A DNA stretch of 64,000 nucleotides from Olavius algarvensis associated proteobacterium Delta 3 (GCA_903231505.1 CAFBRK010000341.1:1-64000); one strand, 5' to 3'; shown: positions 10,059 to 17,713, numbered from the stretch's first letter. Notes: a model not told the origin generated them from the letters alone. Numbers and translations are program-made.

Positions 10059-10367
10059 TCATGCGATCGCCTTTGCGATACTCTTTTTGTCGACCCCTAT
10101 GGCCAGCAACGATTTGACAAGGAGGTCCACCGAGACACTCGGATCTCCCTTTTCCATTTTGGCCACACGGGATTGGCTGGAATTGATCATCTTGGCAAGT
10201 TGCGCCTGCGTGGGCTTTTTCTTCTTCCGGGTCTCCGTCAGGCTCTGGCTGAGCGCCAGTTTGAGTTCGATGTATTCAGACTCCTCCCTGCTCAGCCCGA
10301 GAAACTCATCAACGGAGCCAACCTTGAAGCCTTTTGTTTCAAGTAATTTTTTTTTCTTTTTATCCAT
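10059..10367 (-). CDS. XRE-family antitoxin (HigA-like)
   Basis: 102 residues. A Cro/C1-type helix-turn-helix occupies about residues 50-85 (KPTQAQLAKMINSSQSRVAK, then MEKG). The N-terminal region resembles antitoxins paired with Gp49/HigB toxins. Immediately upstream on the same strand is the C-terminal remnant of such a toxin, two bases apart, in the toxin-first order of higBA pairs. It probably binds the palindrome at 10503-10516. With no toxin left it may be an orphan repressor. Confidence 0.75.
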   Translation of the reverse strand: MDKKKKKLLETKGFKVGSVDEFLGLSREESEYIELKLALSQSLTETRKKKKPTQAQLAKMINSSQSRVAKMEKGDPSVSVDLLVKSLLAIGVDKKSIAKAIA

Positions 10368-10369
10368 CT

Positions 10370-10504
10370 CTAATTCCCACCCTCTTTGATGGCGGCTTCA
10401 TAGCCGGTGATTCTTTGTTTGCAGGTATCGATAACCGATTTGGAGGTCTTGGCGGATTTTTTCTCGAAAACCTCCAGAATCAGAATTGCAGGGGAATAAA
10501 TATG
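10370..10504 (-). pseudogene. HigB/RelE-type (Gp49-like) toxin, C-terminal remnant
   Basis: The reading frame from 10504 to the TAG at 10370 encodes AILILEVFEKKSAKTSKS and a further helix ending KEGGN. This matches the last third of Gp49-like/HigB toxins (VxxxFxKKSxKT...). An in-frame TGA precedes it, so about 70 N-terminal residues are missing and the promoter now abuts the fragment. The toxin is almost certainly inactive. Confidence 0.65.
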
Positions 10505-10525
10505 TCAAATCTGACATTTTGTCAA
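10497..10525 (-). promoter_or_regulatory. Promoter with palindromic operator for the antitoxin
   Basis: On the minus strand TTGACA (10525-10520), a 17-base spacer and TATTTA (10502-10497). Inside the spacer the near-palindrome TGTCAAATCTGACA (10503-10516) would let a bound XRE dimer block the promoter. Confidence 0.5.
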
Positions 10526-10797
10526 GAGGCGTGAAAGGCTGGATATTGGGGACCCATAAAGAGGCCTTATGGGCGCTTGCCGCCGACGAAACACCAGGGT
10601 GAGCTGCAAGTGGTCTATCGCTCCTACGGACGTTACATCTCAACCTGACCATCACACATGGATCTTCATTTGAAGAGAGCTACTCAGATATGCTGAAGGA
10701 GAAAGGGAAGGCGAGGACGGCTGGATCTAAAAAAACTAAGGCACGAAGTGGGCACACGTCCCGATCCTCATGCCTAAGTTATCGATTAAATCTCTAA
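10498..10797. other. Scar between the old and the newer island, no gene seen
   Basis: About 300 bases that, apart from the promoter at 10497-10525, hold no supported gene. Near 10757 the sequence CACACGTCCCGA resembles the 5' end of tRNA-Pro and may be a residue of an earlier tRNA copy. Confidence 0.35.
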
Positions 10798-10849
10798 ATT
10801 TGGTCGGGACGACTGGATTTGAACCAGCGACCCCAGCGTCCCGAACGCT
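10798..10849. repeat. attL: 52-bp direct repeat of the tRNA-Pro 3' part
   Basis: Identical over 52 bases to 18710-18761, covering the CCA end, T arm, variable loop and anticodon arm of tRNA-Pro. The repeat ends 10 bases from the integrase stop codon, the usual attL-integrase arrangement. Confidence 0.92.
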
Positions 10850-10859
10850 AAGTTCTATT

Positions 10860-12062
10860 CTAAGCTGCTGTTTTAATAATTTTTTTCTTCGACTTTTCTT
10901 TTTCAACGTATCCCCGCGTTTCCCCAGAAAAATTTTTAAGGGCTGGTTTGCGTTTTACGAGGTTTCGGACAAGTGCCGTGGTAGCGTGCTGGTATATTTT
11001 CAAAGTAGTATCCGGCCGGCTGTGTCCGAGTGCCATTGAAACGGCTTTGAGCGCGCCGTCTCCGCCCTCATGCAGTGCATCGGTGGCAAAGGCGTGTCTC
11101 AGGGCATAAGGTTTCACTTTTCGCGTGATACCGGCCTTACGCTTAGCGGTTGCCCATGAGCGCTTTATACTTTTGACAGGCTTACCTCGATAATGGATGA
11201 TGTTGCGGATCGGCACGGCCGTTTCTTTGTCCTCATTATACCAACACTTAAATAGTTTCAAGGCATCCTCGGTTAATGGCACTATCCTGGCCTCTGGTCC
11301 GCCTTTTCTGGCGCTTTGAATAAGTATGGTGCCCCGTTCAAAGTCCATATTGTCCCATTCAAGCTCTGACAGCTCCACGGGCCCCGGCCGGATGCCAGCA
11401 TAATATACAAGGGCAATATACCGCTTTAAATGCGGTGCTGCTTGGCTGAATATTGCTTGAACCTCTTGCGGGGTCGGCGGCTTGGTTACCGAAACCGCCC
11501 GTTTCGTTTTCTCGAAACCATTTAGCTTATGGCCGGGAATAAGCCCTTTTTTTACAGCCCAATTAAGCACGGTTAAAATAAACGTTTGCTCGGTTTCAAC
11601 GGTTGTGGGGCTTATCAGTTGCGGGGAGCCGTCAGCGGTAAACAAAGGCTTAGGTTTCCGGTTATCTTTTGGGCCAGTCATAACCGTTTTCTGAGTTTTT
11701 AAACGTTTGGCGGTGTACTCGTTGAGCTTTTCACGGGTCAGCTTAGGGTAGGGGAGCCGGCCTAATTCGGGCAGAATAACGTTAACAACACGCGGCCACA
11801 TTCCCTGGTAAGTCGTTTCGGTAATTTTCCCGGTTGTGTATTTATCGGCATAATAAGACTCGACCAGCTTTGTGAAACCGTAAACCTTCCGGTCATAATC
11901 CCGCTCTTGCTTACGAATGTTTATCTGCTCCGCGTCATAGGCGCGGGCCTCAACCTCTGCCGTTGGTTCATGGCCAAAATATTTCTTTTTGAATTTTCGC
12001 CAGTCGTCTCGGCGCCTCTGTATGGCGTACCAGCGGCCGTCCTTGGTTTGGTGTACGCTCAT
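10860..12062 (-). CDS. int: Tyrosine-type site-specific integrase
   Basis: 400 residues from the ATG at 12062, chosen because GGGGGAACC directly precedes it; an in-frame ATG six codons earlier lacks this. The N-terminal arm-binding/SAM-like region runs to about residue 200. The catalytic domain shows GIRPGPVELSEL (first Arg), YALRHAFAT (second Arg in the HxxR box, where the first position is Tyr rather than His), LGHSRPDTT (His) and IYQH (nucleophile Tyr). It catalyses integration and excision at the tRNA-Pro site; its gene ends 10 bases from attL. The Tyr replacing His in the box is a tolerated variant in this family. Confidence 0.92.
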   Translation of the reverse strand: MSVHQTKDGRWYAIQRRRDDWRKFKKKYFGHEPTAEVEARAYDAEQINIRKQERDYDRKVYGFTKLVESYYADKYTTGKITETTYQGMWPRVVNVILPELGRLPYPKLTREKLNEYTAKRLKTQKTVMTGPKDNRKPKPLFTADGSPQLISPTTVETEQTFILTVLNWAVKKGLIPGHKLNGFEKTKRAVSVTKPPTPQEVQAIFSQAAPHLKRYIALVYYAGIRPGPVELSELEWDNMDFERGTILIQSARKGGPEARIVPLTEDALKLFKCWYNEDKETAVPIRNIIHYRGKPVKSIKRSWATAKRKAGITRKVKPYALRHAFATDALHEGGDGALKAVSMALGHSRPDTTLKIYQHATTALVRNLVKRKPALKNFSGETRGYVEKEKSKKKIIKTAA

Positions 12063-12087
12063 GGTTCCCCCTTTCGGCAAAAGAGCG

Positions 12088-12398
12088 TTAGTTTTTAATA
12101 TTATTCCATATTTCTTTTGGAATTTTCATTTCTTGTTCAAATTCATACCAAGTGCGGACCTGAACCACTCCTTCCGATTCTCCTTGTATGTATCGGGTTT
12201 GGCTTTGCCTCCCGATCCAAACGTCACCGGTTTTTGTGTCTATTTTAAACAGCGCTTTTTCACGTTGTTCTCCACCCTTGATAGTCATAGACGAATATTC
12301 CCCCATGAATAACTGATAACGTCCGACCTCATCCTCTGAGTTAGCCGTCGCCGCAATCGCAAGAGTCAAAACGGCCGCGCCAAAGCCTTTTTAAACAT
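12088..12398 (-). pseudogene. Small secreted protein, frameshifted in the signal peptide
   Basis: The ATG at 12398 is preceded by GGGGGGAATC. Reading MFKK, the frame closes after ten codons. One extra A in the run at 12388-12392 instead yields MFKKGFGAAVLTLAIAATA, a textbook signal peptide, joined to an approximately 85-residue mature domain (NSEDEVGRYQLFMGEY... to NNIKN). The mature part is polar, with beta-strand-like alternation and no recognised family. It lies just upstream of the integrase on the same strand. A sequencing indel is the simplest explanation; slippage at the A run is an alternative. Confidence 0.6.
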
Positions 12399-12539
12399 GA
12401 TTCCCCCCTTCTCTGAGAACAAGAAACCCGAGGCTTCCCCTGGCCGTGACACCAGCTGCACCCTTGCGGAATGCAGAACCTCGGGTATCTGTCTGTAGAC
12501 CTGTTTCGTCATGGTCACGGTTAGGGAAATAATCAAGCT

Positions 12540-12563
12540 AACAAGCTATTATGATAGCTTGTT
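12540..12563. promoter_or_regulatory. Perfect 10-bp inverted repeat before the rightward cargo genes
   Basis: AACAAGCTAT, loop TATG, ATAGCTTGTT. It lies 55 bases upstream of the ribbon-helix-helix gene and has the size of an operator for such a protein. An additional AAGCTA copy precedes it. Confidence 0.45.
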
Positions 12564-12617
12564 GTACAAATCAACAAATATCTTGATATCTATCTATCAG
12601 TTCATTAAGTGTTCCAT

Positions 12618-12770
12618 ATGGATAGAAAACAAGTCTCATTTCGAGTTGACCCTTCCATCGTCCGCAAGCTTAAAATTCTCGCGGCCAAGCAAGACCGAAC
12701 CATTACGGAATTATTTATTGAAGCCATTCAAGAACTATTGAAAAAATACAATGAATCAGGCCAAGAATAG
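12618..12770 (+). CDS. Ribbon-helix-helix (Arc/CopG-type) DNA-binding protein
   Basis: 50 residues: MDRKQVSFRVDPSIVRKL, then KILAAKQDRTITELFIEAIQ and a charged tail. The pattern VSFRVDP followed by two helices (RKLKILAAK; TITELFIEAIQELL) is a ribbon-helix-helix DNA-binding fold. Proteins of this size act as antitoxins, plasmid-partition factors or operon repressors. It precedes two unknown cargo genes on the same strand and may autoregulate them through the inverted repeat at 12540-12563. Confidence 0.75.
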   Translation: MDRKQVSFRVDPSIVRKLKILAAKQDRTITELFIEAIQELLKKYNESGQE

Positions 12771-12799
12771 TTTCTTATTTTCCCAGAGAGGTATTAATA

Positions 12800-13333
12800 T
12801 TGGAGACTGAAGATATAGCCAAAGTGGCCGAGTCTCTCCAGGAACCATTTTATAATGACTTTGGGTTTTGGATTGGTTTAGTTGTTGGCATAGCAAGCGT
12901 GATATTTTCCTATCTTGCGTTTAGGGAAGCGCGAAAAGCCAAACAAGCTGCATCAGAAGCCGGTCGAACGGTTAAAATTCAAACTATCACAATTGAACTT
13001 ACAGAAATTGCTCAAAGATTAGATAAACTTGATTCTAACGTAAGTTTTTCAGATGTACGTGACCTGCTTAATGAGGTTAGCCGACGACTCATGAGGTTAA
13101 TCGCCCCATTTGAACATTTAGATGACTTGGTGGATGTTTGTGAAAGCTTAAGGACAGCATTTATTGAAGCAAAAACTGCTCTAAATGAAGTACGTCCTAA
13201 AGCTGAGGCAGAAATCGACCTTCCATCAAATGCTGTTTATTTTGCAACACAGGGGCACTTTTCAAACATAAGCATGTTAGTGGCTGAAATCACAGGTCTT
13301 TTTGAAAAACGAACTATCGAGGTAAATGAATAA
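12800..13333 (+). CDS. Membrane-anchored coiled-coil protein, unknown cargo
   Basis: 177 residues starting at TTG (12800) after AGAGAGG. No alternative ATG fits. Residues about 18-45 form one transmembrane helix (FWIGLVVGIASVIFSYLAF), followed by a basic stretch and a long helical, coiled-coil-prone region (about 45-120), then a helical C-terminus. Topology suggests one membrane anchor with the helical part in the cytoplasm. The stop overlaps the next start by one base (TAATG), so the two are translationally coupled. It is AT-richer than the flanking phage genes. No family recognised; it could be an accessory or defence component, but nothing in the sequence shows it. Confidence 0.7.
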   Translation: METEDIAKVAESLQEPFYNDFGFWIGLVVGIASVIFSYLAFREARKAKQAASEAGRTVKIQTITIELTEIAQRLDKLDSNVSFSDVRDLLNEVSRRLMRLIAPFEHLDDLVDVCESLRTAFIEAKTALNEVRPKAEAEIDLPSNAVYFATQGHFSNISMLVAEITGLFEKRTIEVNE

Positions 13334-13710
13334 TGGCGTCTAAAAATAGTGAATTAGTTAATGATTTAAATGAGATTGCAAATAAGTCCGCGGCTGGCGA
13401 AATTCCTTGGACCCAACCGAATCCATCAACCTTTCGTTGGGACCGAATGAAAAAAGGTCGACCATTAGTAGTTTATATCCAAAGGGCCAAAAGACTGAAA
13501 CGCTTAAAATCCGGACCAATAGGACCAACGACCTTTGATAAAGAGTATACATTTTTATTTGAAGTGAAGACGCAAGCTCAAACGCTTTTGTCTATAGATA
13601 CAGGTATTAGACCGGAATTAAAGGATGTGCTTTCTCGCATTTATAATGGAGCTGTAACTGGAGCGGATAAGCATGCAAGCAAGATCTTAAAAAGCCTTTT
13701 AACAGAATAA
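13333..13710 (+). CDS. Unknown 125-residue soluble protein, coupled cargo gene
   Basis: Starts at the ATG that overlaps the previous stop. A mixed alpha/beta protein with a basic centre (YIQRAKRLKRLKSG at about 48-61) and a Trp-rich N-terminal motif (IPWTQPNPSTFRWDRMKKG). No enzymatic motif recognised. The basic patch may bind nucleic acid, but this is only inference. A strong terminator at 13864-13893 ends this rightward unit. Confidence 0.65.
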   Translation: MASKNSELVNDLNEIANKSAAGEIPWTQPNPSTFRWDRMKKGRPLVVYIQRAKRLKRLKSGPIGPTTFDKEYTFLFEVKTQAQTLLSIDTGIRPELKDVLSRIYNGAVTGADKHASKILKSLLTE

Positions 13711-13863
13711 TTATTTGTAAAGTTCACGATTATCTTGACAATCATCTATAGCCATTGTTGAAATAATGAAAAGCGCGAAACTACACGGTTAGATCACGCC
13801 TCTATTTGTCAAAGAGCACAAGCCTTTTCACAAATTAACGCCATTTACGTTTAACAGCCCTTT

Positions 13864-13893
13864 ATAACGGGTTATAAACCCGTTATTTTTTTT
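13864..13893 (+). terminator. Rho-independent terminator of the cargo operon
   Basis: ATAACGGGTT, loop ATA, AACCCGTTAT followed by a T run: a perfect 10-bp stem plus U tract. It lies 153 bases after the last rightward gene and 107 bases before the end of the convergent capsid-related gene. Confidence 0.9.
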
Positions 13894-13999
13894 ACTATCA
13901 GCCGTAAACTACCGTAAAACGTGCATTTAGGTCATAGTATTACTATCTCGAAAATTAACATAATTATAACAAAAGTTAACCCCTGAATTTTAGTGTTGA

Positions 14000-15121
14000 C
14001 TAAAAAACTCGTTTACTGTCCGCGTCACCCGCATGAAACACGCTCACAGTACCTTTTAAAGTTTTGGCCAGGCCGGCCAGGGAAAGCCGGGGGATTGCAA
14101 TATCACCCACCAAGCCCGATAATAGGGTTGCTCCGGCCTGTACGCACACCATCTTGTTTCTGAGCGCGTCAATGAAGTCCTGGGGCCGCATATCCGTTCC
14201 CACGGTATAGCCGCCCCCGGCGTCTGTTCCGACAGTCAAGTCCCTGCCGACAAGCGCCTCTGGCGGTATCCTGAAACCCTCACCGCGAGAGCCAATACGG
14301 TCGGCATAGGCCCGACAGACTTCAAGCTCAAAGCCGGCATTGCGCTGCGCGTTCTGGTCTTGCGGGTTAGCGAGCGCATTGTAAAACCGAACAAAGCTGA
14401 AGCTCTGCGCTTGCCGGTCATTAAGGCCAAGTACTACCGACCCAGGGGTTTCAATGGGCTTGAGGTTCTGCTCTGTCAGCTTATCCATCACAAATTCACG
14501 GAACCGCTCAAGCGGCCAATCATTGTCAATGGCCCGGTCGGCCTCAGCCTCAAAACCGTGAACCTTGCCGAGTGCTCTAATTTCCTTTAATTCTTCGATA
14601 GCCTCTTGACGTGCCTCGCGCTTGATTGCCCGTGGCCGTCTTTTGTCTTCGTGTTGCTGTTCCATAAAATCCTCGCTCCTGCCAATTCCGACGGTAGGGT
14701 CGGCCGGCACGGCAACCAGCGAAACCTCTGCAAGCTGCCAGCGCGTGGCCCGGTAAAATTCCCCGTCGCTATGGCCTTCTAAAATTTGATACCCGATAGA
14801 CAAATTTCTCAGGATGCCGTCTTTAACGTCCTTCCATTTCTCGCTGGCAATGTTGCCTTTGCCAAACCGCAAAAGGCCCCGGAGCTTTCGCCCGACAATG
14901 CGAACGTTCTCAACAATCCCGACAGGCGTGTCCGAGTTATCATGCGACACGATAAGCGGAAACGGCTCTCTCGACAGGTCAACGGCCTCGGCGGTATGCT
15001 CTAAAACTTCCCGGCCGTAGACACGCAGGACAGGTTCTTCAGAGCTTAAAGACGCCGCAACCGTGCGCTGTTTATCGTCGCGGGTATCAAGGTCTAATTG
15101 AAAACTTCGATATTCTTTCAT
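14000..15121 (-). CDS. Prohead protease fused to a truncated HK97-type capsid N-terminus
   Basis: 373 residues. Residues 1-150 are an HK97-type prohead protease: VSHDN (His60), LSIGYQI (Ser108) and a downstream acidic/serine segment (AEVSLVAVPADP). Residues 150-300 are a helical scaffold-like linker. Residues about 310-350 match the start of the HK97 major capsid domain (GGGYTVGTDMRPQDFIDALR, then MVCVQAGATLLSGL and IPRLS). The protein ends 25 residues later in sequence unlike a capsid, so most of the capsid domain (about 250 residues) is missing. The protease may be active, but a functional capsid cannot come from this gene. Genuine protease-capsid fusions are known in tailed phages. Confidence 0.8.
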   Translation of the reverse strand: MKEYRSFQLDLDTRDDKQRTVAASLSSEEPVLRVYGREVLEHTAEAVDLSREPFPLIVSHDNSDTPVGIVENVRIVGRKLRGLLRFGKGNIASEKWKDVKDGILRNLSIGYQILEGHSDGEFYRATRWQLAEVSLVAVPADPTVGIGRSEDFMEQQHEDKRRPRAIKREARQEAIEELKEIRALGKVHGFEAEADRAIDNDWPLERFREFVMDKLTEQNLKPIETPGSVVLGLNDRQAQSFSFVRFYNALANPQDQNAQRNAGFELEVCRAYADRIGSRGEGFRIPPEALVGRDLTVGTDAGGGYTVGTDMRPQDFIDALRNKMVCVQAGATLLSGLVGDIAIPRLSLAGLAKTLKGTVSVFHAGDADSKRVF

Positions 15122-15133
15122 TTGCCATCACCT

Positions 15134-15182
15134 AAAAATAAAAAAAGCCTGTCCTTGGAAAATTTCTCCAAGAAAAGGCTTT
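15134..15182 (-). terminator. Terminator between helicase operon and capsid-related gene
   Basis: On the minus strand AAAGCCT...TTGGA...TTCCAA...AGGCTTTTTTT forms a two-part stem ending in a run of seven T residues. It would separate the replication transcript from the protease/capsid gene unless antiterminated. Confidence 0.65.
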
Positions 15183-15333
15183 CGCTCTTTTCCGCCAAAC
15201 CGGAAAGCTGCTCGCATCGCCGGCTTGCTGGAAACGGTTATGTAAGGCAGGCTTTCGCACCGCCTCGATGTATTTTGGAAACCCGTTAGCTTGGGTCGCC
15301 TTTTGTTTAAATACTTCAATGTATCTTTCCGAG

Positions 15334-15552
15334 TCAATGCGTTTTTTCCTTAATGTCCAGGCCGGCCGCCTTGCCAGTTACGATGGCCAGATTAACAAGT
15401 TGCCGAGATACCCAGGACAGTCCTATCCGGTCATTGTCTTTTGAAAACTGCCCGACTATGGCGGCAATATCTAAAAACGGCCGGCCATAGTTATAGCTGT
15501 AGTGCTCGTCAACGGTTTGTGCTGCTTCCTTATAATCTATTTTGGCGCCCAT
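15334..15552 (-). CDS. Unknown small protein downstream of the helicase
   Basis: 72 residues. Its ATG overlaps the end of the DnaB gene by 23 bases and follows GGGAGAAGACC, so it belongs to the replication operon. Helical, no recognised family. The frame closes just after an A6 run (about 15341-15346); with a one-base change there the protein would continue as KRIDSERYIEVFKQKATQA and beyond to about 15132, a plausible protein-like extension. The present end could therefore be an indel artefact. Confidence 0.55.
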   Translation of the reverse strand: MGAKIDYKEAAQTVDEHYSYNYGRPFLDIAAIVGQFSKDNDRIGLSWVSRQLVNLAIVTGKAAGLDIKEKTH

Positions 15553-16852
15553 GGTCTTCTCCCTGAATTTTATTTTGAAACAGACAATATTTGCCGTGAA
15601 ATACCAGCTCGACAGATATGCCGGCCGGCCCGTTTCGATGTTTTGAAAATAGAATTTCGGCCTGGCCCTTTTTTTCAGAGTCCCGCCGGTAAACTTCGTC
15701 CCGGTAAATAAACAGCACCAGGTCGGCGTCTTGTTCGATGCTGCCTGAGTCCCTCAAGTCCGAAAGCCGGGGCCTTTTATTGTCCCGCTGCTCACAAGCC
15801 CGGTTAAGCTGTGAAAGAGCGACAACGGGAACGCCAAGCTCCTTTGCGATAGCTTTTAGCGTTTGGCTTATGGCGGTTATATTTTCGTATCTCGGAGTGT
15901 TTCGGTCGCCGTGCATTAGTTGCAGATAATCTACAATGACAAGCTTAACTCCATGGCGCCGCTTAGCTTCGCGCGCGCGCCGCCTAAGCTCGTTATAGTG
16001 CAGGGCAGGGGTGTCGTCGTAAATTATGGGGAGCTGTTCTGTCTTCTGAAATGCAGAGTTGACGGTTTTCCAGCCTTCGTGTGATAGGCGGCCGTCTCTA
16101 AGCCGGGTAAGGCTTATTTTCGATATAGAGGATACCGCGCGGTAATAGAGTTCTTCCCGAGACTGTTCCAGCGAAAAAAATACAACCGGGACACCGGCCC
16201 GTTGTGCAATGTTACAGGCAAGCGCTGTTTTGCCCATGCTCGGCCGGGCTGCGATAATAATTAAATTTCCACTTTGAAACCCGCCGGTAACGCGGTCAAT
16301 GTCGGGAAACCCGGTAGGGATACCGGAAACTTTTGCGTTTCGGGTTGCGAGCATTTCCAGGTGCTCATAGCAGGGCCCGGCCAATTCCCGGATCGTGCAG
16401 AACCTGTATTCACCTAAAGCCGCCTCATCAATTCTCGTAAGTCTGGCTTTAGTTTTTTCTATGGCCTCGATTGCCGAGCTGCCGTCTTCGATAAATTTTT
16501 TTATTTTTTCGGACAGTGAAAGAATTTCGCGCCGTGCAAATTTCTCTCTTACGACTTGGCAGTATTTTTTTATGCTGATAACCGGTGGCTCATTTGTTAG
16601 CTCGGCGATTTTTACAGCCCCGCCGAGCTTTTCAAGCTGGCCGGTTTGCCTTAGCTTGTTTACAAGGCCAGCCAGGTCAACGTTATCGCCTCGATGGTAG
16701 ATAGAAAGCATAGCTTTCCAAACCTGGCGCCGGAATTGACTTTGAAAGTGTGCCGGCTTTAAAACGTCGGCGGCATAAGCCATATCAGCCCTGTCCAACA
16801 TGGCGCTTTTAATAATGCTCAGCTCATGCTCTGGCGCTTCAGGTATCTGCAT
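15530..16852 (-). CDS. DnaB-like replicative helicase of the element
   Basis: 440 residues. The DnaB N-terminal domain (about 1-100, with EHELSIIKSAML and QVWKAMLSIYHRG) is followed by the RecA-like motor: RPSMGKTAL (Walker A, about 203), FFSLEQS (motif 1a), LVIVDYLQLM (Walker B), VVALSQLNR, and SDLRDSGSIEQDADLVLFIYR near the end. A hexameric 5'-3' helicase of replication forks. It overlaps the initiator upstream (shared base 16852, ATGA junction). Having initiator and helicase but no polymerase suggests the element loads its own helicase and borrows the host replisome. Confidence 0.93.
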   Translation of the reverse strand: MQIPEAPEHELSIIKSAMLDRADMAYAADVLKPAHFQSQFRRQVWKAMLSIYHRGDNVDLAGLVNKLRQTGQLEKLGGAVKIAELTNEPPVISIKKYCQVVREKFARREILSLSEKIKKFIEDGSSAIEAIEKTKARLTRIDEAALGEYRFCTIRELAGPCYEHLEMLATRNAKVSGIPTGFPDIDRVTGGFQSGNLIIIAARPSMGKTALACNIAQRAGVPVVFFSLEQSREELYYRAVSSISKISLTRLRDGRLSHEGWKTVNSAFQKTEQLPIIYDDTPALHYNELRRRAREAKRRHGVKLVIVDYLQLMHGDRNTPRYENITAISQTLKAIAKELGVPVVALSQLNRACEQRDNKRPRLSDLRDSGSIEQDADLVLFIYRDEVYRRDSEKKGQAEILFSKHRNGPAGISVELVFHGKYCLFQNKIQGEDHGRQNRL

Positions 16853-17577
16853 TATGACAAGTCCTCTTTTGAAACCGGCCGATACTCCTGCCGGGTTTCG
16901 GGCTTGTGCTTTGACTGTTCCTGTAAATAGCCCTCAAATTTGGTTCCGAATAGTGTCTGAGGTCTGAGAAATTTTGACATTTGCTCGTCGCTAAGCCATT
17001 GCTCGGTTTTAACGTCGATAACGTGCTTAAAGTCTTCGAGGGTAAATGCTTCACTGGCTCTTGCATGGATAAGTCTAAGGGTGGCTTTTGAGGTAGGTTT
17101 AAAATGTTTACCTGTTTTTAAATTTAGATAGGAAACAACCTCAGAAAAAAAACGACTATCTATATTTGAAGAGTTAACTGATGTATTAGACTGAACCTCT
17201 TTCAGCACCATGGTGTCGTCAGGTTCAGTACCATGGGAATTTTTACGCTCATGGTGCTGAATTATTTTCAGTACCATGGGCGGTATCACCGGATAGTATT
17301 GGTGGCGCCTCCATCCCCTTGTTTTTTTTAAATGGAAACCGCGTTTTATCCATCCGGCCTTTTCAGCTTGCTCAAGATGTGTGCAAACGGTTCGTTCTGA
17401 AACCCCGGCCCGAGCTGCTATTTTTTCGGTACTCGGGAAACAGTTATTTCCGTTTTTGTCCATATGCAGGGCAAGACATAGAAGTATAAGCCGTGTCATT
17501 GCCGGCGGCCCCAGCTCAGAGGCAATCGCGTCTCGCCATTTGAATAAAAGGCTATTTGTCTTCAAGTTCGCTCTCAA
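16852..17577 (-). CDS. Phage-type replication initiator (helix-turn-helix plus C-terminal replisome domain)
   Basis: 241 residues from TTG at 17577 (AAGGAAC upstream). Residues 30-90 are a winged helix-turn-helix (MDKNGNNCFPSTEKIAARAG). Residues about 145-225 match the conserved phage replisome-organiser C-terminal domain (EVVSYLNLKTGKHFKPTSKA ... RPQTLFGTKFEGYL). The linker at residues 100-127 is encoded by four copies of a 13-bp repeat (17201-17279), making this a lambda-O-like initiator gene carrying its own origin. It is coupled to the DnaB gene downstream. Role inferred: bind iterons, open the adjacent AT-rich DNA, load the helicase. Confidence 0.85.
   Translation of the reverse strand: MRANLKTNSLLFKWRDAIASELGPPAMTRLILLCLALHMDKNGNNCFPSTEKIAARAGVSERTVCTHLEQAEKAGWIKRGFHLKKTRGWRRHQYYPVIPPMVLKIIQHHERKNSHGTEPDDTMVLKEVQSNTSVNSSNIDSRFFSEVVSYLNLKTGKHFKPTSKATLRLIHARASEAFTLEDFKHVIDVKTEQWLSDEQMSKFLRPQTLFGTKFEGYLQEQSKHKPETRQEYRPVSKEDLS
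17201..17279. repeat. Iteron array: probable replication origin inside the initiator gene
   Basis: Four copies of TTCAGYACCATGR: 17201-17213, 17224-17236, 17249-17261 (inverted) and 17267-17279, spaced 23, 25 and 18 bases apart. An AT-rich tract (17130-17195) lies on one side. Position and arrangement mirror lambda-type origins inside the O gene. Confidence 0.75.
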
Positions 17578-17713
17578 GTTCCTTAATTCGCTTGAGCAAC
17601 AGTGGGATAAAGATGGTCGCCGTCAACCAGTATTCAGGGCGGTGCAAATATTTCACCCATAAGTTATCGAGTACGAAGATGAGCTGCTTAATTTTCACCT
17701 GTCTCGCATCCAT
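17552..17713 (-). CDS. Small helical protein of the replication operon
   Basis: 53 residues from an ATG preceded by TTAGGAGACCCC, a strong ribosome-binding site. Sequence starts MDARQVKIKQLIFVLDNLWV and ends in a charged helix (ELESELEDK). Overlaps both neighbours (26 and 23-26 bases), as is typical of packed phage operons. Unknown function. Confidence 0.65.
   Translation of the reverse strand: MDARQVKIKQLIFVLDNLWVKYLHRPEYWLTATIFIPLLLKRIKELESELEDK

Noticed and set aside
17201..17279. CRISPR-like repeat array
   Set aside because: Repeats are 13 bp, one is inverted and spacers are 5-12 bp, inside an initiator gene. They fit iterons, not CRISPR. No CRISPR array or cas gene was seen in the window.
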